DNA of 45,229 bases, from positions 1 to 45,229 of the forward strand of contig NZ_JAFBEI010000019.1 of NCBI RefSeq assembly GCF_016908655.1, in the 5' to 3' direction. Numbering within the stretch: the first letter of the stretch is position 1; every line of letters starts with the position of its first letter. A model generated the notes under the pieces. It had not been told where the DNA came from, ran no database searches, and was given only the letters and a program-made list of their open reading frames with translations. Of this stretch, positions 35,089-45,133 are shown piece by piece. The DNA is from Streptococcus saliviloxodontae. Its GTDB lineage: Bacteria > Bacillota > Bacilli > Lactobacillales > Streptococcaceae. The position numbers and the translations under genes were made by a program.

Positions 35089-35898
35089 TTATTCCCAAAT
35101 AGTAACTAATCGATAGATGACTTCTTTTAAGTCATCATCCAATTGCTGACAATTAGTCATTTCAATATAGACAGCTGATAAAAAATGACTAAAATTTAAA
35201 AATGCCATATAATCTGTCGCCTCTAACTTAGAGAATTCCAGATTCCTTAACCAATCAACCAAGACACGATGAGGTAATTGCCCTTTTAAATAAGGTCGAT
35301 AAATAAGTTGTGCTAAGCGTTCTGATTCTCCCGCTGTGAAAACATGCTTCTCTCTCTTAAAGAAAAGTTCTAATTGATCCAGAAAATTCTCCCATTCTTC
35401 TTTTTCTAAACCTTCATAACAAAGGAAAATAGCATAATAGTCTGCAAAATGAGCAGGAGCATGCACCCAACCATAAGACTCAGAAAAAGCTCGTAAATCC
35501 TTTTCTAACGAAAGATAAGACTGGCCAACTATTTTAAAATAGTCTAAGTGCCTTTTTTCTAAAATGCCAAAATAAAGACTTTTTTCCTCATAATGATAAG
35601 TTAAGAGGAGAAAAACTAAAAGAGACGTAAAAGAGCGTGTCAAAGTCGAATCCCCTACTTGTCCTAAACCAACTCTTAAAAGATCTCTATCAAGAACAGC
35701 ATTAGCTAAATACAAAAATTGATCCACTCGAAATTCTTCTTGATGCAAACCTTTAGCGAAAGTTGTAAAAATCAAGTCATCCCTCAACTCACAATCTGGA
35801 TGACCTATACGATCCAACATATCTTTCACTAATTCATCAGAGTAGCTAGTAGTCTTTTCACCAAGTTTTTCAGATAAGACTATTTTTAAATTATCCAT
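35089..35898 (-). CDS. DUF2785 family protein
   Basis: 269 residues, all-helical. SESYGWVHAPAHFADYYAIF near residue 140 corresponds to the DUF2785 signature (GWVHA-AH-AD), and TFAKGLHQEEFRVDQFLYLA near 48 to its N-terminal part. Function unknown; found in Firmicutes and others as a soluble protein. It is the gene after ezrA on the same strand, but a terminator at 35928-35952 lies between. Full length. Confidence 0.75.
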   Translation of the reverse strand: MDNLKIVLSEKLGEKTTSYSDELVKDMLDRIGHPDCELRDDLIFTTFAKGLHQEEFRVDQFLYLANAVLDRDLLRVGLGQVGDSTLTRSFTSLLVFLLLTYHYEEKSLYFGILEKRHLDYFKIVGQSYLSLEKDLRAFSESYGWVHAPAHFADYYAIFLCYEGLEKEEWENFLDQLELFFKREKHVFTAGESERLAQLIYRPYLKGQLPHRVLVDWLRNLEFSKLEATDYMAFLNFSHFLSAVYIEMTNCQQLDDDLKEVIYRLVTIWE

Positions 35899-35927
35899 TA
35901 TCCCACCCTATTTCTATACAATAAAGA

Positions 35928-35952
35928 GAGGTTGAATTAAGTCTTCAACCTC
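35928..35952 (-). terminator. ezrA terminator
   Basis: GAGGTTGAA-GACTTAA-TTCAACCTC followed by TCTTTATTG on the minus strand. Confidence 0.75.
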
Positions 35953-35975
35953 CCCTTTCTATTTACTCTATCGAA

Positions 35976-37700
35976 TTAAAATCGAATTTTTTCACGTGTT
36001 TTTTCATAAGATGTAACAAAACGATCTGTTACACCAGGCTCAACTGTCTCAAGCGCATACGAGATAACATCAAACGACGCTTGATAGTCGTAATCTACTT
36101 CAAATAGTCGAAGTGACTGCTCAAAACTATTTTGAACACTCTGCTCAAAGCTACGATAACGATTTGAGTACTGCAATAGTTGCTCAGTCAAGGTAGCGTT
36201 TTGCACCACACGGTAAGCAGTTTCTTCAAGGTTTGAGATGGCTACCGTCGAAACTTCAGTCATTTTAGCAACAGTTTCAATGTTGATACGCCCCTTGCTA
36301 AGCTCATCCATTAAGGTCTCCAATTGATTACTTGTTGTAAAGAAGACACTTAAGAATTCTTGAGGAATACCTGGGAGATGACGTTTCTCCATATAGCGTT
36401 TGATAGTATGAAGTTTATTGATGTAGTCATCTAATTTTTGACGTGCATCTGATTCAATTTTCTCAATCCCTTTGATGTGTGAGAAAACTTCCATTTGACC
36501 TTCTTCAATACGCTCCAATGATTTCAATGCTTTGCCAAACTCTAGTTCCAAGATAGAAAATGGTTTGGTTTGGTTGTCAAGTTGCTCAATCTGCGGCAAA
36601 ACATGCTCAACCATACCATCTAACTCTTCTTCAAAGGATACCAAACTCAAATGATCTGTCTCGTTCAAGATGTATCTCTTAGTCAAGCGAGATAATTCTG
36701 ATGTTAATTTATCATTGTTTTCTCTTGCGTGATCTATGTAAGATGGTAAAACCTTGGCATCTCGAGAGACAGCCTTGTGAGCTGTGATTTCAAACTCGAA
36801 AATCTCATAAAGAGAATCAATTTTTTCTTGAATAGCATCATTTTCAGAAATAGCTTTATCTAAGTCTAAGCTTACTAGCTCTTCTGACGTTGTACGAATC
36901 CCTTCACGAATTTCCTGGAAACGTTTTTCAATACTTGTTTCTTTAAAATTATAGTGTTGCTCTAACAGTTTTCGATAGCCTGATTCCAAGTCATCAAGTT
37001 GATCGGGGAAGTCATCTTCTAATTTAGCTACAATCGCAGGAACACGTTCTGTAATTTGTCCAAGAGCGATTGTATGCTCCTCAGCACGGTCCAAAATTTC
37101 TGCTGCTTCTACAGGATCTCCAGATGAGTTCAAAGTAACAAACTGTGAAAATTCAGTCTCGATATTTCTCAATTGCTTTTGAATTTCAGGCATGGTAGTG
37201 CCATAATTGTAATCATCATTAGAGATAGCCTCTTGCAAGACATCATAAAGATCTAAAGCATGCTTCACGCGTGCACTATTTTTATCTTCCTGATCTCTGA
37301 GGATAGACAGAGCATCACGGATAGCTGAGATATCTTCTTCGACAACATCCAATTGACTCTCAATATTGTCAATCGCATGTTTTGCTTGAATAAACTTAAA
37401 CCCATCATTCAAACGCTCAGCATCAAAAATGTGATTTTCAATGTCTGTGAATGAATTTAAGGATAAATCTGTCCATTTTTGAGTCCATTCACGAAAAGAG
37501 GATTGACTCTGTCCAATCAAATGAAGTTCTTTAACAGCCTCAATTTCATCTGCAACAGGAAGCGCAAATAAAGTTGCTTTTCTTTCTTCCAACTTCTCAA
37601 TCAATGAGTCGTTTCGTTTTCGTATAATTACGCCAATGAGATAGGCGATGATGACAAGTAGTACTATCGCTACGATGAGCAATACAATTCCGCTAGACAT
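35976..37700 (-). CDS. ezrA: Septation ring formation regulator EzrA
   Basis: 574 residues. One N-terminal membrane helix ([21 protein letters not shown], about 5-25) and then a cytoplasmic rod of spectrin-like coiled-coil repeats. The C-terminus has the conserved [27 protein letters not shown] region. It binds FtsZ at mid-cell and restrains or times ring assembly; in streptococci it is needed for normal division. AAGGAGATTGAC precedes the ATG. It follows gyrB on the same strand, the common streptococcal order. Confidence 0.96.
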   Translation of the reverse strand: MSSGIVLLIVAIVLLVIIAYLIGVIIRKRNDSLIEKLEERKATLFALPVADEIEAVKELHLIGQSQSSFREWTQKWTDLSLNSFTDIENHIFDAERLNDGFKFIQAKHAIDNIESQLDVVEEDISAIRDALSILRDQEDKNSARVKHALDLYDVLQEAISNDDYNYGTTMPEIQKQLRNIETEFSQFVTLNSSGDPVEAAEILDRAEEHTIALGQITERVPAIVAKLEDDFPDQLDDLESGYRKLLEQHYNFKETSIEKRFQEIREGIRTTSEELVSLDLDKAISENDAIQEKIDSLYEIFEFEITAHKAVSRDAKVLPSYIDHARENNDKLTSELSRLTKRYILNETDHLSLVSFEEELDGMVEHVLPQIEQLDNQTKPFSILELEFGKALKSLERIEEGQMEVFSHIKGIEKIESDARQKLDDYINKLHTIKRYMEKRHLPGIPQEFLSVFFTTSNQLETLMDELSKGRINIETVAKMTEVSTVAISNLEETAYRVVQNATLTEQLLQYSNRYRSFEQSVQNSFEQSLRLFEVDYDYQASFDVISYALETVEPGVTDRFVTSYEKTREKIRF

Positions 37701-37810
37701 GTCAATCTCCTTGTATTTCTTTAGTATCGTCAGTATTTTTCTATAACGTTACGATTATAACATACTTAAAGCTAGTATGCATCCCTTTTTATTAGTCAGC
37801 TCTAATCTCT

Positions 37811-39763
37811 TTAGATATCCAGAGTACTATAGACAGCATTCTCTTCGATAAACTCACGGCGAGGCTCTACACGATCACCCATCAGCATATCGAAAATCTT
37901 ATCTGCTTCAGCCGCATCATCCACAGACACACGTGCCATTAAGCGATTTTCAGGGTCCATAGTTGTCTCCCAAAGTTGGTGGTCATCCATCTCACCAAGA
38001 CCTTTATAACGCTGCACAGTAGGCTTAGAGCGCCCTACGCTGTAGCGTTCCATCGCTTCCTGAAGCTTCTTCTCCTGATCAACACCAGGCTGGATATACT
38101 CTTTGATATCACTACCAACCTTAACACCGTAGATAGGTGGTTGAGCGATATAGACGTAGCCTGCTTCCAGGACTGGACGCATAAAGCGATAAATCAAGGT
38201 TAACAAGAGTGTACGGATATGAGCACCATCAACATCAGCATCTGTCATGATTACTAGTTTGTGATAGCGGCTCTTTGTCACATCAAAGTCAGCTCCAAAC
38301 CCAGTCCCCATAGCAGTAAAGAGACTTCTGATTTCTTCATTGGCCAGAATTTTATCCATTGTTGCTTTTTCCACGTTTAGGATTTTACCACGGATTGGCA
38401 AAATAGCTTGGAATTCTCGGTTACGACCGGACTTAGCTGAACCTCCCGCTGAGTCTCCTTCGACGATGAAGAGCTCATTTTGGCTGGCATCATTAGATGA
38501 ACAATCCGCCAATTTTCCAGGTAGGTTTGAAATCTCAAGACCTGACTTCTTACGAGTCACCTCACGTGCACGCTTAGCTGCGATACGAGCCTTAGAAGCC
38601 AAAATCCCTTTCTCAACAATTTTACGTGCAATCTGAGGATTTTCCAAAAGGAAGCGACTAAAAGCATCACTAAAGAGGCGATTAGTGATTTTAACAACCT
38701 CAGAGTTACCTAGTTTTGTCTTAGTTTGTCCTTCAAACTGTGGATTAGGGTGCTTCACTGAAATAACAGCTGTTAACCCTTCACGGACATCCTCACCTGT
38801 CAAATTATCATCTTTTTCTTTTAATATACGATTTTGACGAGCGTAATCATTGACCACACGTGTCAAGGCTGTTCTGAAACCTTGCTCATGTGTTCCTCCC
38901 TCGTGAGTATGGATATTATTTGCAAAGCTCATCACATTTTCATGGAAACCTGTTGTGTACTGCATCGCCACTTCAACAGAAATACCATCTAGCTCTCCAT
39001 CTGTATAGATTGGAGTTTCAAAGATAGCTTCCTTGTTTTCATTGATGAATTCAACATAACTAGCAATCCCACCTTCATAGTGATAATGCTTATCTTGCTC
39101 CATATCTGAACGCTTATCCGTGAGTGAGATTTTCAAACCTCTGTTTAAGAAGGCCAACTGTTGAATACGCTTCGCTAGTTTATCAAACTCGAAGATAGTT
39201 GTCTCTGTAAAGATTTCTGGATCTGGCGTGAAGTGAACCGTTGTACCATGACGGTCTGTTTCACCGATGACAGCCAAGTCATCAACAACAACACCTCGTT
39301 TGTACTCTTGATAGTGAATCTTACCATCTTTATAGACCTTAACATCCAACTGAGTTGATAAGGCATTAACAACAGATGAACCTACCCCGTGGAGTCCCCC
39401 AGAGACCTTGTAGCCGCCACCGCCAAATTTACCACCTGCGTGAAGTACCGTGAAGACCGTTTCAACGGCCGGACGACCTGTTTTCTCTTGAATTCCAACA
39501 GGAATCCCACGACCATCATCAACAACCGTGATAGAATTATCCTTCTCGATAAAAACTTCAATGTGGCTAGCAAAACCTGCTAAAGCTTCATCTATGGAGT
39601 TATCAACAATCTCCCAAACAAGGTGGTGTAATCCCTCTTTAGACGTTGATCCGATATACATCCCTGGACGCATACGGACCGCTTCCAAACCTTCCAAAAC
39701 TTGGATCTGGCTGGCATCATATTCTTTTGCTAGTTCTTCTAAATTTTTCGTTTCTTCAGTCAT
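37811..39763 (-). CDS. gyrB: DNA gyrase subunit B
   Basis: 650 residues. The ATPase subunit of gyrase, introducing negative supercoils. GHKL ATP site: [13 protein letters not shown] near 46, [10 protein letters not shown] near 77, [13 protein letters not shown] near 123. TOPRIM region: [13 protein letters not shown] near 435, and [12 protein letters not shown] near 510. C-terminal [19 protein letters not shown] is the gyrase signature. It overlaps the HAD gene by 8 bp. No quinolone- or novobiocin-type change can be judged by eye. Confidence 0.98.
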   Translation of the reverse strand: MTEETKNLEELAKEYDASQIQVLEGLEAVRMRPGMYIGSTSKEGLHHLVWEIVDNSIDEALAGFASHIEVFIEKDNSITVVDDGRGIPVGIQEKTGRPAVETVFTVLHAGGKFGGGGYKVSGGLHGVGSSVVNALSTQLDVKVYKDGKIHYQEYKRGVVVDDLAVIGETDRHGTTVHFTPDPEIFTETTIFEFDKLAKRIQQLAFLNRGLKISLTDKRSDMEQDKHYHYEGGIASYVEFINENKEAIFETPIYTDGELDGISVEVAMQYTTGFHENVMSFANNIHTHEGGTHEQGFRTALTRVVNDYARQNRILKEKDDNLTGEDVREGLTAVISVKHPNPQFEGQTKTKLGNSEVVKITNRLFSDAFSRFLLENPQIARKIVEKGILASKARIAAKRAREVTRKKSGLEISNLPGKLADCSSNDASQNELFIVEGDSAGGSAKSGRNREFQAILPIRGKILNVEKATMDKILANEEIRSLFTAMGTGFGADFDVTKSRYHKLVIMTDADVDGAHIRTLLLTLIYRFMRPVLEAGYVYIAQPPIYGVKVGSDIKEYIQPGVDQEKKLQEAMERYSVGRSKPTVQRYKGLGEMDDHQLWETTMDPENRLMARVSVDDAAEADKIFDMLMGDRVEPRREFIEENAVYSTLDI

Positions 39764-40322
39764 TCGTTACAATCTCCATTAAGGATTTTTTTCCAGTGAC
39801 AAGACAGGTGTCAAAACCAGCTGCTTGACCTGCTTGCACATCTATTTCACGATCTCCAACTACAAGAACCTGAGTTAACTTGTAGCTTTCTTTCAGATAA
39901 AGCATACTCTGAGGATTTGGTTTTCTCGCAAAGCCATTATCAGCAGTAACGACTTCTGTGAACAGGTGTATGATTCCTGTTTTTTGAAGCAAGTCCTTAA
40001 CATGATTATCTCGGTGGGAAATCAAGAAATTTCGCCCACCATTTGCTACTACTGTTTCTAAAGCTAGCTTGGCATCTGGAAATAGCAAAGGATGCTCTAG
40101 CTTTTCGGCCTCAATCTGCTTATAGTAAGCTAAAAAAGCTGGCTCTGTCGGAATAAAATAGGCTATCGCCTGATCCGTCGATAATTTTAACTTTTCATAA
40201 ACATGTTCAGGTGTCGCATCCACCCCAAAATGTCTTAAACTTTCTACAAAAGCTTGTGTTGACATTTGGTAGTTATCTAGCAAAGTGCCACCTAAATCCC
40301 AGATATAATCGCGATTTTTCAT
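39756..40322 (-). CDS. HAD-family hydrolase (phosphoglycolate phosphatase-like)
   Basis: 188 residues. Motif I is [10 protein letters not shown] (residues 9-18), with Gly-Gly in place of the usual DxDGT so the second Asp is absent, as in a known streptococcal HAD subgroup always found before gyrB. Motif II is LISHR near 99, and motif [18 protein letters not shown] near 155. Likely a small-molecule phosphatase. It is translationally coupled to gyrB. Loss of the usual general-acid Asp makes its chemistry uncertain. Confidence 0.85.
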   Translation of the reverse strand: MKNRDYIWDLGGTLLDNYQMSTQAFVESLRHFGVDATPEHVYEKLKLSTDQAIAYFIPTEPAFLAYYKQIEAEKLEHPLLFPDAKLALETVVANGGRNFLISHRDNHVKDLLQKTGIIHLFTEVVTADNGFARKPNPQSMLYLKESYKLTQVLVVGDREIDVQAGQAAGFDTCLVTGKKSLMEIVTND

Positions 40323-40372
40323 ACCCTCTATTATAGCATAAAATCACGACTTTTAATAGTGTTTACACAAAA

Positions 40373-40398
40373 AGAGATTGAGCTTTAGCCCAATCTCT
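40373..40398 (-). terminator. rodA/ftsW terminator
   Basis: AGAGATTGGG-CTAAAG-CTCAATCTCT followed by TTTTGTG on the minus strand. Confidence 0.8.
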
Positions 40399-40402
40399 TC
40401 TA

Positions 40403-41620
40403 CTATTTTTGATATCTCGCAGATCGTCTCATATTCTTCAAAAAACGTTCTTCATCATGGAGATTTTTTTGGTAAGACATTGATAAAATCAAACCAACTC
40501 CAATCAAATTAGAAATCAAAGATGAACCACCTTGTGAAATGAAAGGAAGAGGTATCCCGGTAAGAGGAAGAATCCCTAAGGTTGCACCAATATTTTCAAA
40601 AATATGGAACATAATCATCATCACAAACCCTGCTGAAATCAAGGTGTAAAACTGGTTATTTGAAGCAATCGTAACACGCAACAAACGATAAATCAAAAGA
40701 AGGTATAGCAACAAGACAAGCACCCCACCGATAAAACCGAAATGCTCAGCAATTGCTGTAAAAATCATATCACTTTCTCTGACAGGAACAGATAATTTCA
40801 AAGTAGGATTTCCAGTACCAGTCAAACCTCCAATACCAATTGAAATCATACCTTGTGTTTGTTGATAGGCGATTCCTTTAGCATAGCTAAAAGGATCTAT
40901 CCAAGCTGAAATACGGTTTAATTGATAAGTATCCATACCGAGTTTATACAAGAATTCTCGCCCTGTATCCCATAGAAAAAGACCTAAGAAGATAAGGACT
41001 CCAGTCACAGCAGCTAAAACAACTGGCAACAAGATCTTCCAAGAAATCCCAGCGATTAGTACCGTTCCTGCTAAAATAGCCACAAAGACCATCGCAGTAC
41101 CCAAGTCCTTTTGGGCAGCTAAAAGTATAAAGACTGGCAAGGTTACCAAAGCATAGTACCCCAATAACTTAAAGTCCTGCTTTAAGTCATCTCCTTTAAA
41201 GGAGTCATTAAACCACAGTGTCGTTCTAGCTAACATCAGAATATAAGAAATTTTCATAAATTCTGACGGCTGAAACAAGGTCGTATTGGCGATTGTTACC
41301 CAGTTTTTAGCCCCAGTTGAAGCAACCAATTCAGGGCTATAAAAGATAATCGGAAGCACCATCAAGCCCAGGCCTAAGCCATATAAAAGAGGCGTTATTC
41401 GCCAAAGAAATTGGGTATTGAACAACATAACGATAAAGGCTAGTAAAAGTCCTAAAATCGTCCAAGCACCTTGTTGAATCATAATGGCGACTAGTCTATG
41501 AGGGTAATCATTCCTAGCAACTAAATAAATCGCTATAAAACCAATAATTAAAAGAGAAAAGACGGGAAGAATGATGCTGTAATCTACCCGACTTTCGATG
41601 TTATTTTTCCGTGACGCCAT
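40403..41620 (-). CDS. RodA/FtsW-family cell-wall polymerase
   Basis: 405 residues with about ten membrane helices. SEDS-family motifs: WVTIANTTLFQPSEFMKISYI near 108 and AAQKDLGTAMVF near 168, GGLTGTGNPTLKLSVPVRESDMIFTAIAEHFGFIG near 265 and PLPFISQGGSSL near 355. It polymerises lipid II into glycan strands with a class B penicillin-binding protein. The single copy here, next to gyrB rather than division genes, fits RodA of streptococci (elongation) better than FtsW. That assignment is inference. Confidence 0.88.
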   Translation of the reverse strand: MASRKNNIESRVDYSIILPVFSLLIIGFIAIYLVARNDYPHRLVAIMIQQGAWTILGLLLAFIVMLFNTQFLWRITPLLYGLGLGLMVLPIIFYSPELVASTGAKNWVTIANTTLFQPSEFMKISYILMLARTTLWFNDSFKGDDLKQDFKLLGYYALVTLPVFILLAAQKDLGTAMVFVAILAGTVLIAGISWKILLPVVLAAVTGVLIFLGLFLWDTGREFLYKLGMDTYQLNRISAWIDPFSYAKGIAYQQTQGMISIGIGGLTGTGNPTLKLSVPVRESDMIFTAIAEHFGFIGGVLVLLLYLLLIYRLLRVTIASNNQFYTLISAGFVMMIMFHIFENIGATLGILPLTGIPLPFISQGGSSLISNLIGVGLILSMSYQKNLHDEERFLKNMRRSARYQK

Positions 41621-41682
41621 TAGTAGTTCCTTCTAGATATTGATAAAAAATATTATATCATTTTTGAGAATTGAACGATAGC

Positions 41683-42660
41683 TTAAAAAATAAAATATTG
41701 TAAAATCAAACTTGAAACTGCCACAGCAAACCAGGTAACCAACCCAGTCAAAACAGGCTTCAAACCAGCTGACTTGAATTGCTGATAAGATACTTTGCTA
41801 CCAATTCCTGCTAATGCCATCGCCATTAAAAATTGGGACAAATACTTAATGCCTAGTGTCATCCAGCTAGGTAAACTCACAAGACTAGAAAAAATAGAGG
41901 CTAGCAAGAACCATAAGATAAACCATGGAAATACTTGTTTGAACGAAAAATCTCCTTTTTCACGACGTGATTGGCGATAGACGACGAAAGCCAAAATCAA
42001 ACATGCTGGAACAATCATCAAAGCACGCGCCAGCTTCACAATCGTAGCAATATCTCCGGCTCCTTGACTGTAGGCATAGCCTGCTGCTACCACAGAAGAA
42101 GTATCATTAATAGCCGTCCCGGCCCAAAGACCAAAGTCAAAATCAGACATTCCCATCATGTGCCCTAAGATTGGAAAGAGAAAGACAGCTATAATATTAA
42201 ACAAAAAAATAGTTGAGATGGATAAAGCAACCTCATCATCGTCCGCATCTAAAATTGGAGACGCTGCTGCAATGGCTGAGCCACCACAGATTGCTGTCCC
42301 AAATCCAATCAAGGTCTTAAGATGTCCACCTAGTCCCAACCATTTCCCAATAAAGGAAGAAACCAAAAAAGACACAGCAATCGTTAAGAGGGTAATCTGC
42401 AAGGAAGATAGTCCTACTTGAGAAACCTTACCAATCGACATGGTAAAACCAAGGCAGATAATAGCGTACTGCAGCAATTTTTTACCACTGTAAGCCAGTC
42501 CTGGCTGCCAGACATCTTTAACCCCTACCGTGTTATTGAGCAGGATTCCCAATAAGATCGCAAAAACACTTGAGCCAATCAGAGGAAAAATTTCCCCCAA
42601 AAACATAGCTATAATCGCTAAAATCCCTGCAAGTAAAAGACCAGATTTCTTTTGTGTCAT
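41683..42660 (-). CDS. YeiH-family (UPF0324) membrane protein
   Basis: 325 residues from the ATG at 42660 (MTQKKSGLLLAGI; AGGAGTATATCG upstream), with about ten helices. Conserved stretches FGTAICGGSAIAAASPIL near 125, LWAGTAINDTSSVVAAGYAYS near 175, and an LPSWM region near 263 match UPF0324/YeiH. Members are putative anion or sulfonate exporters; E. coli YeiH is controlled by a cysteine-related LysR regulator. No regulator lies next to it here. Substrate unknown. Confidence 0.85.
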   Translation of the reverse strand: MTQKKSGLLLAGILAIIAMFLGEIFPLIGSSVFAILLGILLNNTVGVKDVWQPGLAYSGKKLLQYAIICLGFTMSIGKVSQVGLSSLQITLLTIAVSFLVSSFIGKWLGLGGHLKTLIGFGTAICGGSAIAAASPILDADDDEVALSISTIFLFNIIAVFLFPILGHMMGMSDFDFGLWAGTAINDTSSVVAAGYAYSQGAGDIATIVKLARALMIVPACLILAFVVYRQSRREKGDFSFKQVFPWFILWFLLASIFSSLVSLPSWMTLGIKYLSQFLMAMALAGIGSKVSYQQFKSAGLKPVLTGLVTWFAVAVSSLILQYFIF

Positions 42661-42844
42661 CGATATACTCCTAATCACAACAAAGACAAAATAAAATAGG
42701 TTATAAAAAGAAAGCAAAGTGCTGTAATTTACTGCTCTTTGCCATAGTTATACTAATGATACTCTTATTAAGCCATTTTATCAATACGTTTTGCGGTATT
42801 TCATCAGAACAAATCACTTCAACAGTTAGAAAGTTTAGCTAATC

Positions 42845-42925
42845 AAAAAAGCCCCACTCCTATAGTCGCCAAACCTTAGGAAACGAGGTTACTCACAATA
42901 TAAACTATTCGAGGCGAGTTTGGGG
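42845..42925 (-). terminator. Structured RNA/terminator between tRNA-Arg and the YeiH-type gene
   Basis: On the minus strand CCCCA (42921-42925) pairs with TGGGG (42852-42856), and inner GGCG/CGCC words add a second stem, ending in GCTTTTTTG. It can end the rplS-tRNA transcript, or be a small RNA of its own because of its length (about 80 nt). The rest of 42661-42960 shows no gene. Confidence 0.5.
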
Positions 42926-42963
42926 TAAAGTAGCCTAAAATCACTATTTATAAGGTCTAAATA

Positions 42964-43035
42964 TCTCCCCTGCCGGAATCGAACCAGCAACTAATTCTTA
43001 GGAGGAACTTGTTATATCCATTTAACTAAGGGGAG
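42964..43035 (-). tRNA. tRNA-Arg, anticodon CCT
   Basis: 72 nt, cloverleaf complete: acceptor CTCCCCT/AGGGGAG, anticodon stem AGTTC/GAATT with loop CTCCTAA (anticodon CCT), T-arm GCTGG-TTCGATT-CCGGC. Discriminator A; no encoded CCA. It reads AGG arginine codons. It follows rplS on the same strand. Confidence 0.96.
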
Positions 43036-43040
43036 TTAGT

Positions 43041-43070
43041 AAAAAATCCGCCACAAAGGACAGATTTTTT
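43041..43070. terminator. rplS terminator
   Basis: AAAAAATC.. pairs with ..GATTTTTT around the CCGCC/GGACAG arms; the T-rich ends serve both strands. It lies between rplS and tRNA-Arg. Confidence 0.65.
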
Positions 43071-43085
43071 ATGTTAATTCTAAGA

Positions 43086-43433
43086 TTAACGGCGGATTTC
43101 TTTGATACGTGCAGCTTTACCTTGCAATGCGCGTAGGTAGTACAATTTAGCACGACGAACTTTACCGTAACGAACAACTTCGATTTTATCAACACGTGGT
43201 GTGTGGATTGGGAAAGTACGTTCTACACCGATACCGCTTGAGATTTTACGAACTGTGTACATTTCTGAGATCCCTTGACCTTTACGTGAAATAACAACAC
43301 CTTCAAAGATCTGGATACGTTCGCGGTTACCTTCGACAACTTTAGCGTGAACGCGTACAGTGTCACCAGGACGGAATGATGGGATATCAGAGCGAAGTTG
43401 ACCTTCTGTCAAACTTTGGATTAATGGATTCAT
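43086..43433 (-). CDS. rplS: Ribosomal protein L19
   Basis: 115 residues, full length. [50 protein letters not shown] and [21 protein letters not shown] are the L19 body and basic tail. It sits at the 30S-50S interface. A leader RNA upstream and its own promoter indicate separate, autogenously controlled expression. Confidence 0.98.
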   Translation of the reverse strand: MNPLIQSLTEGQLRSDIPSFRPGDTVRVHAKVVEGNRERIQIFEGVVISRKGQGISEMYTVRKISSGIGVERTFPIHTPRVDKIEVVRYGKVRRAKLYYLRALQGKAARIKEIRR

Positions 43434-43439
43434 TTATTA

Positions 43440-43515
43440 TTCTCCTATCTTACCAATCTTAGGCGCCTTTAAGCCTAGCGGATTAGCCTAATTTTGTGCG
43501 TCCATTACACACAAT
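43440..43515 (-). promoter_or_regulatory. L19 leader RNA
   Basis: On the minus strand TTAGGCTAATCCGCTAGGCT is followed by TAAAGGCGCCTAAGATTGG, directly before the AGGAGAATAATAA ribosome site. The GGCTAA-CCGCTAGGCTT-GCCTAAG arrangement is that of the L19_leader element of Firmicutes, thought to bind L19 and shut off translation. Identified by eye. Confidence 0.75.
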
Positions 43516-43519
43516 GACT

Positions 43520-43548
43520 ATTTTATCAGATGAGGCTTTTTCTGTAAA
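43520..43548 (-). promoter_or_regulatory. rplS: rplS promoter
   Basis: TTTACA (43543-43548), 17-bp spacer, TAAAAT (43520-43525) on the minus strand. Confidence 0.75.
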
Positions 43549-43565
43549 GTAAAAGGTGATATTTT

Positions 43566-44795
43566 TTACTTTTCGCCGATTACTTGTAAACCATAGATGG
43601 AGTGTCGTCTATTCACCGAGTAAGCTACAGCTACTGCTACAAAGAAATAAGCTACATTTCCGAAACCAAAAACTTCACCTCCGATAAATATAGGGGCTAA
43701 CAAGGTATTGGTAGCACTTGAAAAGACTGCGATATAACCTATCCCTGAAACGAGATCTGATGGCAAACCAACTACTGGTGCCAAAACAACTCCTAAGGAA
43801 GCTCCAATAGCAAAAAGCGGGGTCACTTCTCCTCCTTGAAAGCCTAGAGATAAGGTTAATACCGTTAAGACTAATTTGAAGAACCAATCAAACGACAGGA
43901 CCTCTTTACCTCCAAAGCTTGCTTCGATGAGATTTGTTCCTAGTCCTGAATAACGTCCTTGCCAAAGCACAAGGAATATGAAACTTAAGACAATGCCACC
44001 TAAGACAATACGATAATAGGGATTAGGTAACCATTCTGAAAATTTTTTCTTAGTTAATGAAAGACTGAAGGCGAAAAGATTTCCAACCAAACCAAAAATA
44101 AGTCCTAATAAGACAAGCTGCACCAATAGCTTCCAATTGAGAGTCAACTGAACCGTTAAGGGAACTGAAAATTTTTCCAAACCTAACCAATGAGATGTTA
44201 TAGCGGCGACAAAGGCAGCAACAAGACTGGGTACCAAAGCAGACAGATAGAGTTGTTCCAACACTAGTACTTCTAAAGCAAATAAAACTGCTGCTATCGG
44301 TGTTTGAAAAAGACCTGCAAATCCCGCTGCCATCCCCATCACTAAAATGAGTTTTCGGTACTTAGCAAAATGTGTATAACGCCCAAAAAGATTTCCAAAG
44401 GTTGCTCCTATTTGCACAGCAACTCCCTCACGACCAGCGCTTCCTCCAAAAAGGTGAGTCATCCAGGTTGTCACAATCACCAAAGGAACCAGTCTCAAAG
44501 GAATTTTTTCTGAATGGTCTTGACTAACTTCAAAAACCAGCCCCATCCCTTTACTAGCTACACCACCAAATCTCCTATAGAGAAAGGTAATCAAAAGCCC
44601 TGCGAACCCTAAAAATGGAATCCAATAAAAAGGATTACTGCTTCGAAGTGAGGACAGAAAGAGCAAGGTTCTACCAAATACGGTATCGATACCACCCACC
44701 AAAACACCTAAGATAATCCCTATAAGACAGAGAAAGACTTGATGTAAAAGAGGCACTCCCTTTTCTTCTTTAATCCCTTTCATAAACCGTCCCAC
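43566..44795 (-). CDS. ClC-family chloride/proton channel or exchanger
   Basis: 409 residues, about ten to twelve helices. FGGSAGREGVAVQIGATFGNL near 115 is the ClC selectivity motif with the gating glutamate; GFQGGEVTPLFAIGASLG near 318 is the second. It is the short bacterial form without CBS domains. The frame opens at GTG 44795; ATG 44783 is an alternative and neither has a strong ribosome site. The chorismate mutase stop is only 3 bp upstream, so coupling is likely. Some ClC proteins export fluoride, but the motif here is the chloride type. Confidence 0.88.
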   Translation of the reverse strand: MGRFMKGIKEEKGVPLLHQVFLCLIGIILGVLVGGIDTVFGRTLLFLSSLRSSNPFYWIPFLGFAGLLITFLYRRFGGVASKGMGLVFEVSQDHSEKIPLRLVPLVIVTTWMTHLFGGSAGREGVAVQIGATFGNLFGRYTHFAKYRKLILVMGMAAGFAGLFQTPIAAVLFALEVLVLEQLYLSALVPSLVAAFVAAITSHWLGLEKFSVPLTVQLTLNWKLLVQLVLLGLIFGLVGNLFAFSLSLTKKKFSEWLPNPYYRIVLGGIVLSFIFLVLWQGRYSGLGTNLIEASFGGKEVLSFDWFFKLVLTVLTLSLGFQGGEVTPLFAIGASLGVVLAPVVGLPSDLVSGIGYIAVFSSATNTLLAPIFIGGEVFGFGNVAYFFVAVAVAYSVNRRHSIYGLQVIGEK

Positions 44796-44798
44796 TTT

Positions 44799-45068
44799 CT
44801 ACAATCCAAGTTTAATCTTTTGAAAGGCACGTGATTGCTTTAAGATATCTTCATAAGTTGCTCGAATTGGTTGTTTAAACTCGTCATCCACCACCAAATC
44901 TGTGACTTTTTGCAACAAGTCTTGTTCACGCTCGGCATCAAAAATTGGCTTACCTGTCTGACGCTTAAATTCAGCGACCTGTGTTACCAAATCCATGCGT
45001 TTTTCTAACAACGTGACTAACTCTTGATCAATAGTGTCAATATCATTACGAATAAGATTTAAATCCAT
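44799..45068 (-). CDS. Chorismate mutase (AroQ class)
   Basis: 89 residues from the ATG at 45068 (AAAGGAGAAACT upstream). It converts chorismate to prephenate for phenylalanine and tyrosine. Conserved IDTIDQELVTLLEKRMDLVTQVAEFKRQTGKPIFDAERE has the catalytic Arg and Lys positions of the AroQ helical fold. It is monofunctional and pairs here with the ClC gene, an arrangement seen in streptococci. Confidence 0.93.
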   Translation of the reverse strand: MDLNLIRNDIDTIDQELVTLLEKRMDLVTQVAEFKRQTGKPIFDAEREQDLLQKVTDLVVDDEFKQPIRATYEDILKQSRAFQKIKLGL

Positions 45069-45099
45069 AGTTTCTCCTTTATTGTTCTTTATTATAGCA

Positions 45100-45133
45100 A
45101 AAACTCCAAGCACCGACTAGGTTTTGGAGTTTT
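45100..45133. terminator. Bidirectional terminator
   Basis: AAAACTCCAA pairs with TTGGAGTTTT, flanked by A/T runs on both strands. Upstream of chorismate mutase; 45134-45229 holds nothing I can name. Confidence 0.75.
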
